Shown: in pieces, positions 14,160 to 22,406 of the stretch | How the letters are laid out: every line of letters begins with the position of its first letter | How positions within the stretch are numbered: position 1 is the first letter of the stretch | NCBI GenBank assembly: GCA_031551355.1 | Contig: JAVBNT010000015.1 | Span: forward strand, 1-42,912 | Direction: 5' to 3' | Origin: JAVBNT01 sp031551355 | GTDB taxonomy: Bacteria; Vulcanimicrobiota; CADAWZ01 | Length of the DNA stretch: 42,912 nt | Notes under the pieces: generated by a model | The model's input: only the letters and a program-made list of their open reading frames with translations | Databases searched by the model: none | Told to the model about the DNA's origin: nothing | Position numbers and translations under genes: made by a program

Positions 14160-16358
14160 ATGCCGGAAGTTATAAAGAATGAAGTAAAAACAGATACAGA
14201 TAATAATCTTGAAAAACAGGCTTCTTCAGACTGCGTTCCATTTAAAAAGAAAAAATTTGTGTTGGAAAACCTTTCCTGCGCTTCCTGCGCAGCAAAAATA
14301 GAACAGGAGCTGAGCGGGCTTGAGGGAGTTGTTTTTGCATCTGTTGATTTTGTGACAAAAAGACTTGTTTTGGAGTTTGATATCTCCGCCGATTTTGGCA
14401 TTTTGCTTGATAGAATGGAAAAAATTGTCAAGGATATAGAGCCGGAGATAGAAATTCGCGAAACGGTGGAGTTCTCATTTATACAATATAAGGACGTGCG
14501 TTTTAACGGAAAAAATCTGTTGAGTATTTTTGCCTTGATTTTATTTGTTATTGCTTTGGTTTTGAAAGTGTCTGCGGATATTTCTTTTTTTCTGTTTCTG
14601 CTGAGTTATATTTTGGCCGGCGGACAAGTTGTTTTCAAGGCTGTCCGGAATATGTTCAAGGGTGATTTTTTTGATGAAAATTTTTTGATGAGTATTGCCA
14701 CGATAGGAGCGTTTATTCTCGGTCAGCCTGCCGAAGGCGCAGCGGTGATGATTTTTTATCAGATTGGTGAGTTTTTTCAGGAGCTTTCTGTCGGGCATTC
14801 GAGAAAATCAATTGCGGCTCTTATGAATATACGTCCTGATTTTGCCAATCTTAAATCGGGAGACGGTTTTGAAATTGTTTCTCCTGAAAAGGTTAGAGTA
14901 GGGGATATTATTTTAATAAAAGCCGGCGAACGGGTTCCCCTTGACGGCGTTGTTATTAACGGTGAATCTATGGTGGATTATTCTGTGCTGACCGGTGAGT
15001 CGGTCTCCAAAAAAATAACCGTTGATGATGAGATTTTAAGCGGGGCTGTGAATATTTCCGGTTTGCTGTCCGTCAGAGTTACAAAGTATTTCAGTGAATC
15101 ATCGGTCTCCAGAATCCTTGAACTCGTTCAAAATGCTTCGGAAAGTAAATCTGTTACTGAAAAATTTATAACTAAATTTTCCAGAATTTATACTCCGGCA
15201 GTTATTTTTATTGCTGTATTGCTGGCCTTGATTCCTCCGTTGCTTTTTTCCGGTGAAACATTTTCTCAATGGGCTTACAGGGCTCTTGTTTTTCTGGTGA
15301 TTTCCTGCCCATGTGCTTTAGTATTATCGGTTCCGATTGGTTTTTTTGGAGGTATAGGAAAGGCGTCACGAAATGGTGTTTTAATAAAAGGCGGTAATTT
15401 TTTGGAAGCATTGGCGCATATAGACACTGTCGTTTTTGATAAAACCGGAACGCTTACCAAAGGAGTTTTTAATGTGACGGCTATAAATGCCGAGAAAGGT
15501 TTTCCGGAGGATTCCCTTCTTAAGTGTGCCGCTTATGCCGAGTATTACTCCAATCATCCCATCGCAAAATCTATTTTGTCGTCTTATCATGGTGAGATTG
15601 AAGAGGATGGAATAAAGGATTATCAGGAGATTCCCGGTCTTGGTATAAAAGTTTTGATCAAAGGCAGGCCGGTGTTGATTGGCAACGCCGGATTAATGCT
15701 TAAGTATCAAATGGATTTCCGCCGGGTTGAATTTCCCGGGACCGTCGTTTATATTGCCGTAGACGGGAAGTATGCCGGCAATATTCTTATATCGGATGAG
15801 CTTAAGGAAGATTCCGCCTATACTGTTAAGAAACTTAGAGAGCTTGGTGTTCGAAGGATAGTGATGCTGACCGGCGACAACAGGGCCGTTGCCGAGAGAA
15901 TCGGTACTTTGCTTGAACTGGACGAAGTATACGCCCATCTTTTGCCGGAGCAGAAAGTGGCAATGTTTGAAAAATTTGATAAGGAAAAAAAATCCGCCGG
16001 GAAAATAGTCTTTGTCGGTGATGGGATTAATGACGCTCCTGTTCTTGCGAGGGCCGATATCGGTGTTGCGATGGGCGGACTGGGGGCGGATGCAGCTATT
16101 GAAGCTTCAGATATCGTTATTATGACTGATGAGCCTTCCAAGCTTGTTAAAGCTGTGGAAATTGCCGATAAAACCAGGAGAGTTGTCTGGCAGAATATTG
16201 TTTTTGTACTGATTGTAAAAATGATATTTTTGTTATTGGGCGCATTTGGTGTGGCGACAATGTGGGAAGCTGTCTTTGCAGATGTTGGTGTTTCCCTGTT
16301 GGCGGTGATGAATGTTGTTCTTTTTATGAAGACTGAGTCTCAGTCTTATGGAAAGTAG
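14160..16358 (+). CDS. P1B-type heavy-metal-exporting ATPase (ZntA/CadA-like)
   Basis: 732 residues. One N-terminal heavy-metal domain with C40-x2-C43 (ENLSCASCAAK), then a long transmembrane region, an actuator (SVLTGES, around 275-281), the metal-binding CPC in a membrane helix (383-385, SCPCALVLS), the phosphorylation site D427KTGT, an HP dipeptide (SNHPIAKS), and GDGINDAP in the hinge. The last helix has an Asp (FADVGVSLLAVMN), as in Zn/Cd/Pb pumps (P1B-2), rather than the pattern of Cu pumps. It would expel Zn(II), Cd(II) or Pb(II) using ATP. The start is ATG 14160; a TTG at 14142 is an alternative. It forms an operon with the CadC-like sensor. Confidence 0.94.
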   Translation: MPEVIKNEVKTDTDNNLEKQASSDCVPFKKKKFVLENLSCASCAAKIEQELSGLEGVVFASVDFVTKRLVLEFDISADFGILLDRMEKIVKDIEPEIEIRETVEFSFIQYKDVRFNGKNLLSIFALILFVIALVLKVSADISFFLFLLSYILAGGQVVFKAVRNMFKGDFFDENFLMSIATIGAFILGQPAEGAAVMIFYQIGEFFQELSVGHSRKSIAALMNIRPDFANLKSGDGFEIVSPEKVRVGDIILIKAGERVPLDGVVINGESMVDYSVLTGESVSKKITVDDEILSGAVNISGLLSVRVTKYFSESSVSRILELVQNASESKSVTEKFITKFSRIYTPAVIFIAVLLALIPPLLFSGETFSQWAYRALVFLVISCPCALVLSVPIGFFGGIGKASRNGVLIKGGNFLEALAHIDTVVFDKTGTLTKGVFNVTAINAEKGFPEDSLLKCAAYAEYYSNHPIAKSILSSYHGEIEEDGIKDYQEIPGLGIKVLIKGRPVLIGNAGLMLKYQMDFRRVEFPGTVVYIAVDGKYAGNILISDELKEDSAYTVKKLRELGVRRIVMLTGDNRAVAERIGTLLELDEVYAHLLPEQKVAMFEKFDKEKKSAGKIVFVGDGINDAPVLARADIGVAMGGLGADAAIEASDIVIMTDEPSKLVKAVEIADKTRRVVWQNIVFVLIVKMIFLLLGAFGVATMWEAVFADVGVSLLAVMNVVLFMKTESQSYGK

Positions 16359-16462
16359 CATGTGAGTTTTTTTTGCGGAATGTTGGTAAAATGGATTTTA
16401 TATGTGCGGAGAGAATTTTGCTGACTTGCTGATTATATTATGAGAAAGAGGGGGTGGGTTTG

Positions 16463-16723
16463 ATGAAAAAGATTAAAATGTTTTTGCTGGAGTCGTGTCC
16501 CTATTGCCGTGAAGCACTTAAGTGGATTGATGAGCTCTATCTGGAAAATCCTGCTTATAAGGAGTTGGAGCTGGAAAAGATCGATGAAGAGAAAAACTGT
16601 GATATTGCGGAACGATATGATTATTATTATGTACCTACTTTTTATGTGGGGGATGAAAAACGTCATGAGGGTGTAGCGACAAAAGATGCTGTCAGAAATG
16701 TCTTTGATGAGGCTTTAAAGTGA
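16463..16723 (+). CDS. glutaredoxin-like protein
   Basis: An 86-residue thioredoxin-fold protein with CPYC near the start (LLESCPYCREALKWI) and the cis-Pro in YYVPTFYVGD, followed by a short helix. CPYC is the dithiol glutaredoxin motif. It is small and cytoplasmic. It is the first gene after the P-type ATPase, 105 bases on, so co-transcription is possible; a thiol-redox role near a soft-metal pump would make sense, but that is inference. I placed the start at ATG 16463 (after GGGGGTGGG), not at the GTG at 16454. The FMN-reductase-like gene follows 66 bases after its stop. Confidence 0.85.
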   Translation: MKKIKMFLLESCPYCREALKWIDELYLENPAYKELELEKIDEEKNCDIAERYDYYYVPTFYVGDEKRHEGVATKDAVRNVFDEALK

Positions 16724-16789
16724 TGCGTATTATAATGTTTGAAACGAATAATTGTTTTACGTAAGAGAATAAGGAGTGTAATTATTGTT

Positions 16790-17416
16790 ATGAAGGTATT
16801 GCTGGTTAATGGAAGTCCGCATCCCAAAGGTTGTACATATACGGCATTAAATGAAGTTACGAAAGAATTTGTAAAAGAAGGTATTGATTTTGAAATTTTT
16901 CATATAGGCAAACAGCCAATCCGCGGATGTATTGCCTGCATGGCTTGTGTTAAATCCCAGGAAGGATATTGTGTTTTTGATGATGATCCGGTTAACGTGG
17001 TTATTGATAAAATACGTGCTTCGGACGCACTGATTATTGGTTCTCCTGTCTATTACGCTGGAATTTCCGGGCAAATAAAATCATTTATGGACAGAGTTTT
17101 TTTTGCCGGACGCGGTTTTGAAAACAAACTGGCATCGTCTGTTGTGAGTTGCAGAAGGGGAGGAGCCAGCGCGGCTTTTGATCAGATGAATCACTATTTT
17201 ACGATCAGCAGTATGCATGTGATTTCATCACAGTATTGGAATCAGGTTCATGGCCATATGCCGGCTCAGGTAATGCAGGATGAAGAGGGGCTGCAGACGA
17301 TGCGGACTTTGGGTAAAAATATGTCCTGGCTTTTAAAATGCATAGAACTGGGGGCTAAATATGATGTTGCCAAACCGAGATATGAAGAGGTTGTCATGAC
17401 TAATTTTATCAGATAA
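16790..17416 (+). CDS. NADPH-dependent FMN-reductase/flavodoxin-family protein, Cys-rich
   Basis: A 208-residue flavoprotein of the FMN-reductase/iron-sulfur-flavoprotein superfamily. The phosphate loop is NGSPHPKG (7-14), the second is GSPVYYAGISGQIKSFMDR. A cysteine cluster C47-x2-C50-x2-C53-x7-C61 (GCIACMACVKSQEGYC) resembles the 4Fe-4S ligands of iron-sulfur flavoproteins, so it may bind a cluster; the exact spacing differs from the archetype. The start is ATG 16790; AAGGAG is 13 bases upstream, longer than usual. The open frame to 16739 has no better site. A terminator (17415-17441) follows. It may form one transcript with the glutaredoxin gene. Confidence 0.85.
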   Translation: MKVLLVNGSPHPKGCTYTALNEVTKEFVKEGIDFEIFHIGKQPIRGCIACMACVKSQEGYCVFDDDPVNVVIDKIRASDALIIGSPVYYAGISGQIKSFMDRVFFAGRGFENKLASSVVSCRRGGASAAFDQMNHYFTISSMHVISSQYWNQVHGHMPAQVMQDEEGLQTMRTLGKNMSWLLKCIELGAKYDVAKPRYEEVVMTNFIR

Positions 17417-17441
17417 AAACCCTGGTATTATCGGGTTTTTT
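17415..17441 (+). terminator. rho-independent terminator
   Basis: AAAAACCC (17415-17422) pairs with GGGTTTTT (17433-17440) with a 10-base loop and T continuing. It lies at the stop of the FMN-reductase-like gene. Confidence 0.8.
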
Positions 17442-17547
17442 AAAAAAAATAAAGCGAATACTTATTAGCTTACTTTTAAAACTAATATTGTCGATTGTAA
17501 ATAAAAATGGCTTTGTAAAGTTATTTTTATTGTTTTTTTTGCGGTTG

Positions 17548-17612
17548 TTGACTTTTTTTTGCAGAGGTGCTATAATTATTTTTAGGCGAATGATTGTTAG
17601 CCTAGTTGCTAA
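17548..17612 (+). promoter_or_regulatory. strong promoter and palindromic operator of the tetR gene
   Basis: TTGACT (17548-17553), 17-bp spacer, TATAAT (17571-17576). The leader to the ATG at 17616 is only about 30 bases and holds TTAGC-N6-GCTAA (17597-17612) and the wider TAGGC-N12-GCCTA (17583-17604). These palindromes overlap the translation-start region and no Shine-Dalgarno is visible. Autorepression by the TetR protein is the natural reading. Confidence 0.75.
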
Positions 17613-17615
17613 AAT

Positions 17616-18242
17616 ATGTTAGAAAAATCTTCAACTAAGAAAAAAATATTTATTGCCGCAGTGAATTGTTTCTCCTCTAAAGGGTATAAACAGTGTTCGA
17701 TGAATGAGCTTGCTGCTGTTGTGGGTATACGGGCTTCCAGCCTATATAAGCATTTTAAAAATAAAGAAGAGATTCTGCATGAAATTTTTGAGTATTATAA
17801 GATAAACTTCAATAAATACAGAACTCCGATAGAGAAGGTTTTGGAAGCGGCAGAGTCTAAAGATTTTCTGGAAATTATTCCGATGCTGTTTTTTTACTTC
17901 GGAACTGAGAGCGAGCAGGGTTTTATGATGAAAATCTCTCGCATAGTTGTGGATTTGAGATTTGAAAATAAAGAGGCTCAGAAGCTTTATAAGACTGTTT
18001 TTTTTGATGAAGCGACTGATTATCTGCATACTGTGTTTACGGAACTGATTAAGTCCGGCAAGGTTAAGCCGTTTAATTATGAAGCGGTATCGTTTCAGTT
18101 TATGGGATTTACCCATATGTTGTTTTCAATGGCCTTTTTGGACGGAGTTTCTAAAAAAGAAATTGAACGTAGGTATGTAGAAGGAATTGAACTTTTTGCC
18201 CGCGGTCTGGGTAATGCCCGTTTGTTTGAACAGGAAACCTAG
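17616..18242 (+). CDS. TetR-family transcriptional regulator
   Basis: 208 residues. The N-terminal helix-turn-helix is typical (KKKIFIAAVNCFSSKGYKQCSMNELAAVVGI, with ASSLYKHFKNKEEILHEIFEYY). The C-terminal half (about 70-205) is all-helical and rich in Phe and Met, fitting a hydrophobic ligand pocket. The target is unknown: no transporter or enzyme gene follows directly; the next region is a candidate structured RNA, then an acetyltransferase. The operator in its own leader suggests autorepression. The start lacks a Shine-Dalgarno. Confidence 0.9.
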   Translation: MLEKSSTKKKIFIAAVNCFSSKGYKQCSMNELAAVVGIRASSLYKHFKNKEEILHEIFEYYKINFNKYRTPIEKVLEAAESKDFLEIIPMLFFYFGTESEQGFMMKISRIVVDLRFENKEAQKLYKTVFFDEATDYLHTVFTELIKSGKVKPFNYEAVSFQFMGFTHMLFSMAFLDGVSKKEIERRYVEGIELFARGLGNARLFEQET

Positions 18243-18274
18243 TTTTTTGAAAAAAATTATACAGGTCTAGGAGG

Positions 18275-18420
18275 GGGAGGTGTCGCTTGATTTTTGCCGG
18301 AAGCCGTTTCCTTAAGCTGTTTTCCTAGAGACACTTAAGACGTTGGCTCAAATATTCCGGGGGGAGATATTTGAATTAAAATTTAATAGAGTTTTAATGT
18401 TGGCTCAATCAAGCGACTCC
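18275..18420 (+). ncRNA. candidate multi-stem structured RNA (class unknown)
   Basis: P1 is GTCGCTTGATT (18282-18292) with AATCAAGCGAC (18407-18417), perfect over 11 bp and extendable by GGAG/CTCC with a small bulge. It encloses three hairpins: P2 CTTAAG-c-TGT with ACA-CTTAAG (18311-18339), P3 CAAATAT with ATATTTG (18349-18373), and P4 ATTAAAA with TTTTAAT (18375-18398). GTTGGCTCAA occurs twice (18342, 18399). A terminator-like hairpin follows. I do not recognise an Rfam class. It could be a riboswitch, a regulatory RNA, or a short mobile hairpin element. The strand is assumed from the following acetyltransferase. Confidence 0.45.
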
Positions 18421-18444
18421 AAACTAATTAAGTTTGATATATAT

Positions 18445-18479
18445 AAAAGGGGCTGTCGTGCATAACGGCGGCTCCTTTT
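18445..18479 (+). terminator. terminator-like hairpin after the structured RNA
   Basis: AAAAGGGGCTGTCG (18445-18458) pairs with CGGCGGCTCCTTTT (18466-18479) over 14 bp with three G-U pairs and a 7-base loop. The T-run suits the plus strand. A smaller AAACT/AGTTT hairpin precedes it at 18421-18435. Confidence 0.7.
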
Positions 18480-18645
18480 GTATGATAAAAGATAATGGTG
18501 TAGTGCGCCTAATTCCGGCATTTGCCGGACAAATATAATCAATGTTGTGTGTTGTGTATTCCCGCAGGTTTTTATCTGTGCTGTAAAGAAAATTAAAAAA
18601 TCTCCATGTTTTTTCTTATTTTACAAGGTATTTAGAGGTTTTTAT

Positions 18646-19215
18646 ATGATTGTACAGGTTCGTCCCGTTTCCATTAGTGATGCTGCGGAAATAAATACGC
18701 TGAGAAGGATGCCCGGAGTTTTTGAAAATATTCTTGGACTTCCGTCTGAGCGTGTTGATTTTAATGAGAAGTATTTGTCCGGACTTGGTAAAGAAGCTCA
18801 CATATTGGTTGCCGTTAATATGTCGGAAGAAGGGGAATACGCCGAAGAAGCTGATGATGAAGCAGAAGAGGCTCGAGATGGTGGCAACACTCTTAAACAT
18901 GGGATGATTCTCGGGATGGCCGGGCTGAACATTGATCCGGTTCTTCGCAGGAGACACTGCGCAAGTGTCGGGATGATGGTTCGCAGTGCTTTTCAGAACA
19001 AGGGCGTGGGCACTTTGCTTCTGAAAAAATTACTGAGTGTTGCCGATAACTGGCTTATGCTGAAGAGAATTGAGCTGGGCGTTTTTGCCGACAATAAAAG
19101 AGCTATTCATTTATATAAAAAATTTGGTTTTATCGCTGAGGGTGTCAAAAAACAGTCGGTGATACGTAACGGTGAATATGTGGATGAGCTTATGATGGCC
19201 AGAATTAAAGATTGA
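18646..19215 (+). CDS. GNAT acetyltransferase with an acidic insert
   Basis: A 189-residue GNAT protein. Motif A with the acetyl-CoA loop is SVGMMVRSAFQNKGVGTLLLKKLL (QNKGVG), and motif B is DNKRAIHLYKKFGFIAEGVKKQ. These resemble YncA/PhnO/SpeG-like acetyltransferases; the substrate is unclear. An unusual insert of about 25 residues (MSEEGEYAEEADDEAEEAR and onward) between early strands is very acidic. I chose ATG 18646, 7 bases after AGAGG; the frame upstream has no ribosome site. The gene is preceded by the structured-RNA region and followed after 78 bases by nfo. Confidence 0.88.
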   Translation: MIVQVRPVSISDAAEINTLRRMPGVFENILGLPSERVDFNEKYLSGLGKEAHILVAVNMSEEGEYAEEADDEAEEARDGGNTLKHGMILGMAGLNIDPVLRRRHCASVGMMVRSAFQNKGVGTLLLKKLLSVADNWLMLKRIELGVFADNKRAIHLYKKFGFIAEGVKKQSVIRNGEYVDELMMARIKD

Positions 19216-19293
19216 ATTTTTTCGTTTTTTTCCGGCCTGAAGATATCGGCAATATTATTTGCTATAAAAGGACACATGTATTGAGGTGGTTAA

Positions 19294-20133
19294 ATGTTCA
19301 AGATAGGGTGCCATTTATCGGTCGCCAAAGGGTTTTATTCCATGGGAAAGGATGCCCTTAAGATTGGTGCCAATACCTTTCAGTTTTTTACGAGAAATCC
19401 CAGGGGAAGCAGGGCAAAGCCGATAGATCCTGAGGATATCAGCCGTTTTTTAAAGCTTTCAGAGGATAATAATTTTGCGCCTGTTTTAGCACATGCTCCT
19501 TATACGTTAAATGCGTGTTCCGCGGATCAACGAACAAGGGAATTTGCGTTTGAGACTATGGCCGATGATTTGCAAAGAATGGAATATTTGCCCGGATGTT
19601 TTTATAATTTTCATCCTGGAAGTCATGTGGGGCAGGGAGTTGGAGCCGGGGTTTCACAAATTATTTCACTTTTAAACTCGGTTTTATTCCCATTGCAGTC
19701 CACTACTGTTCTGCTTGAGACGATGTCCGGTAAAGGCAGTGAGGTCGGCAGCCGTTTTGAGGAGATACGCTGCGTTATTGACGGCGTTGTTTTGAAAGAT
19801 AAAATGGGAGTCTGTCTTGATACCTGCCATGTTTATGATGCCGGTTATGATATAGTAAACGATCTTGACGGCGTATTGGATGAGTTTGACAGTATTATCG
19901 GCTTGGACAGATTGCAGGCCATTCACATAAACGACAGCATGAATCCAATTGCCCATCATAAAGACCGCCATCAGAAGCTTGGGGAGGGTTTTATTGGCTT
20001 TGATGCTGTTGTCAGAATTATAAATCACCCCAAATTGCGGGAAATTCCTTTTTATCTTGAAACACCAAATGAATTAAGCGGTTATGCGAGAGAAATTGCT
20101 ATGCTCAAAAAAGCCTATAAGGATGTTATTTAG
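19294..20133 (+). CDS. nfo: endonuclease IV (deoxyribonuclease IV, AP endonuclease)
   Basis: A 279-residue AP endonuclease with the TIM-barrel metal motifs: IGCHLSVAKG at the start, LAHAPYTLN, NFHPGSHVG, LLETMSGKGSEVG, GVCLDTCHVYDAGYD, and NDSMNPIAHHKDRHQKLGEG. The family uses a trinuclear zinc site and cuts DNA 5' of abasic sites in base-excision repair. Length is right for the family (about 280). The alkD-like gene begins 3 bases after its stop, so the two form one repair operon: glycosylase makes abasic sites and this enzyme incises them. Confidence 0.96.
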   Translation: MFKIGCHLSVAKGFYSMGKDALKIGANTFQFFTRNPRGSRAKPIDPEDISRFLKLSEDNNFAPVLAHAPYTLNACSADQRTREFAFETMADDLQRMEYLPGCFYNFHPGSHVGQGVGAGVSQIISLLNSVLFPLQSTTVLLETMSGKGSEVGSRFEEIRCVIDGVVLKDKMGVCLDTCHVYDAGYDIVNDLDGVLDEFDSIIGLDRLQAIHINDSMNPIAHHKDRHQKLGEGFIGFDAVVRIINHPKLREIPFYLETPNELSGYAREIAMLKKAYKDVI

Positions 20134-20136
20134 TTT

Positions 20137-20826
20137 ATGAGCGGATATGAAAATGTCAGACAAAAACTTTTTGAGATGGCGGATGCCAAATACAGGGCTT
20201 TTTCGGAAAAGCTGAATCCCGGAATTGATAAAATAATCGGTGTGAGGGTACCAATTATCAAAAAACTGGCAAAAGAGATTTCCCAGTCTGATTGGAGGGG
20301 CTTTCTTGGGACGGCGGACGGCGATTATTTTGAGGAAATAATGCTTCAGGGACTTGTGATCGGTTTTATCAGGGCCGATATTGAAGAAGCTATTTTTTAT
20401 ATAGAGAAATTTGTTCCGAAGATACAGAGCTGGGCTGTTTGCGACTCTTTTTGCAGCGGGCTGAAGATTGTTAAAAAAAACAGGCAGAGAGTTTGGGATT
20501 TTATAAAGGCTTATCTTTTTTCCGAAAAGGAATTTGAGGTTCGTTTTGCTGTGATAATTATTATTGATTTTTTTATAGATAAATATCATCTTGCTGATGT
20601 TTTTGAAATTTTTGAGTCGATAGGACATGACGGGTATTACGTTAAAATGGCTGTTGCCTGGGCGCTGTCGCTATGTTTTATTCGCTTCCCTGAAGAAACT
20701 GCGGCGTATTTGAAGCGCAGCACCATTGATGATTTTACCTGTAATAAAGCCCTGCAGAAAATAATCGAATCAAATCGTGTTTCTGATGAGGTTAAAGCTG
20801 CTGTCCGCCTGATGATGCGGAAATAG
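20137..20826 (+). CDS. DNA alkylation repair protein, AlkD-like HEAT-repeat glycosylase
   Basis: A 229-residue all-helical HEAT-repeat protein of the AlkD family, which removes positively charged alkylated bases such as 3-methyladenine and 7-methylguanine. The key residues of Bacillus AlkD are kept by position: W99 and D103 in QSWAVCDSF, and W175 in VKMAVAWALSLCF. It begins 3 bases after nfo and overlaps no other gene, so it is co-translated with the AP endonuclease. Length fits the family (about 230). It ends 10 bases from the convergent PH-like gene. Confidence 0.9.
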   Translation: MSGYENVRQKLFEMADAKYRAFSEKLNPGIDKIIGVRVPIIKKLAKEISQSDWRGFLGTADGDYFEEIMLQGLVIGFIRADIEEAIFYIEKFVPKIQSWAVCDSFCSGLKIVKKNRQRVWDFIKAYLFSEKEFEVRFAVIIIIDFFIDKYHLADVFEIFESIGHDGYYVKMAVAWALSLCFIRFPEETAAYLKRSTIDDFTCNKALQKIIESNRVSDEVKAAVRLMMRK

Positions 20827-20836
20827 TTTATGTTTT

Positions 20837-22147
20837 TTATTTAGGCGAACTGTTTTTATTGAACACGTCCGCGCCATTGCCTGATATCTCTTCCTGTGTG
20901 TGCCACAATTCCTGAAGCTTTTTTTCCCAGGCCTGCTGATTTGTGTGAATTATTCTTCCGGCAAAATTTGCACGTATAAATTTCAGGCTTGGCGTAAGTT
21001 TGACTGCCATACGATAGCCGGCATTTTCAGGTTTACAAAGTTCCTTGTCTGTATAACTAATTATCTCGCGTTTGAAACTGATGGCTTCCAAAGCCCGGTT
21101 AAGATATCCGGCAAACCGGAAAAAATTGCCGCTGGTATGATATACGAAGGTCGCACTGTCGGTTTCGGCAAATTCTACGGCTGCAAATTGTCCGTCGGGA
21201 GATGATGCAATCAGCCAAATTGCATACGGGTCGGGCGGTGAGGTGCTGCTCTTGGGAATGTCTGCTCCGGCAAAAGATTTTTCTGATTCAAATGTCTCTT
21301 TAGAATTATAATTTTTTTTGAAGCCCATATAAATATGTTCCGGACAACATAAACTGCTGAATGTTTTATAGCTGTCTCCGGCTCTGGTTTTAGATATTTT
21401 GGCTTTGATGGCTTCTGCAAATGGCTTGGACTTTTCTGCTAACAGTGCAATAGAAGCGGCTGCACCTTCCGGCATCAGTTTGGCAACTTCCGATGCCTGC
21501 GGAACTGTCATGGATGGTTCTATCTCTTTTACTGCCGAAAGTGATTTTTCACGTATTTTGCGGATTTGTTTTTCCACCGCTTCCATAAAAAGTGAGGTGG
21601 CGTAACCCAGTTTTGAAAAAGTATAGCTCTCACCCGTATCCATATTCAAAGTAAGTTCATAATCAGATTTGCTTATACCGGTAACAAAACACAGCGGTAT
21701 ACGCTGCGGGCTTGTATCGTCCGGCAAAACCGCTACGCAGTTTTCGTGTATCTGAAAAGCAGCGGAGCCGCCTAGAGTAACTCCATTTTCAGCAAAAAGG
21801 AAATTACCGTGAGCCGTAACCAACGGAGAACCGGAAATAAACAGTGCTCTTAGAGCGGCTTTGCCGTATGCCTTACTCAGTGAGTCATAAAACGGCTGGA
21901 GCAGGCTTCCCATACGTGAGAAAGTATAGTTGCCACCGTCAGACTTTACGGTTATTGTATAATCTCTCTGCGTCATAACATTTATGTCGGCAAAAAGTAT
22001 CTCCACCGCATCGAAGAGTCCTGTTACCGACAGAATCTGTTCGTCAATTTTTAGATTGACTTCTCCGTTGATAAGAGAGGAAGCTGAGTGGGCTTTGTAT
22101 TCAATATTTTCAGTATTGCCGCTGTTTGTAATAGACGGTATATTCAT
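20837..22147 (-). CDS. unrecognised protein with three PH-like beta-sandwich segments
   Basis: A 436-residue cytoplasmic protein with no signal peptide and no membrane helix. I do not recognise the family. Two segments repeat: residues about 50-97 (DYTITVKSDGGNYTFSRMG, then a helix QPFYDSLSKAYGKA) and about 150-200 (DYELTLNMDTGESYTFSKLG, then a helix SLFMEAVEKQIRKIRE). A third, weaker one lies near 331 (TFVYHTSGNFFRFAGYLNRALEAI). Strand-rich blocks closed by one helix suggest PH- or GRAM-like folds that bind proteins or lipids. A CGGAG precedes the ATG. It is the last gene of an operon with two zinc-ribbon proteins, separated from them by an inserted MITE. No enzyme motif is visible. Confidence 0.7.
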   Translation of the reverse strand: MNIPSITNSGNTENIEYKAHSASSLINGEVNLKIDEQILSVTGLFDAVEILFADINVMTQRDYTITVKSDGGNYTFSRMGSLLQPFYDSLSKAYGKAALRALFISGSPLVTAHGNFLFAENGVTLGGSAAFQIHENCVAVLPDDTSPQRIPLCFVTGISKSDYELTLNMDTGESYTFSKLGYATSLFMEAVEKQIRKIREKSLSAVKEIEPSMTVPQASEVAKLMPEGAAASIALLAEKSKPFAEAIKAKISKTRAGDSYKTFSSLCCPEHIYMGFKKNYNSKETFESEKSFAGADIPKSSTSPPDPYAIWLIASSPDGQFAAVEFAETDSATFVYHTSGNFFRFAGYLNRALEAISFKREIISYTDKELCKPENAGYRMAVKLTPSLKFIRANFAGRIIHTNQQAWEKKLQELWHTQEEISGNGADVFNKNSSPK

Positions 22148-22226
22148 TTTACTGTCTCCGTGTTTTTGTGTGCAGTTTTTTGTCCAAGTGTTACAGAGCC
22201 CGTCTGGGATGAGGCGCTGTAACGAC

Positions 22227-22369
22227 CAATGTCATTAAGTTAAAGAGAAAAGGGTTTCTCACAGGGAAGAGGAGAGCAAGAGAGGTTTTAACCGGCATTT
22301 ATCCTCCGTGGCCTCAGAGAACCAAAGATGTCAAAACCGGTTATAAAAAATACTAACTTAATGACATTG
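22227..22369. mobile_element. 143-bp MITE with perfect 16-bp terminal inverted repeats
   Basis: CAATGTCATTAAGTTA (22227-22242) is the exact reverse complement of 22354-22369. There is no coding frame. The inner part shares blocks with 9806-9967. It lies between the zinc-ribbon gene and the PH-like gene, so it interrupts or follows the operon. I see no clear target duplication. It needs a transposase in trans, not present here. Confidence 0.85.
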
Positions 22370-22406
22370 TGTAACTATGCGTTCTCTTATTGATTGAAGA
22401 AAATGA

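Larger units (their letters stand above)
18243..18645. other. 403-bp gene-free region with many hairpins
   Basis: No coding frame is credible here. It holds the structured-RNA candidate (18275-18420), its terminator-like hairpin, and another hairpin TCCGGCA/TGCCGGA (18514-18529). The longer open frame of the following acetyltransferase from 18547 overlaps these but has no ribosome site until AGAGG at 18634. Confidence 0.7.

Noticed and set aside
18275..18420. Another MITE, by analogy with the two other elements
   Set aside because: The ends lack a target duplication, no second copy is in the window, and inner hairpins are of RNA type; kept as an RNA candidate, though this is not excluded.
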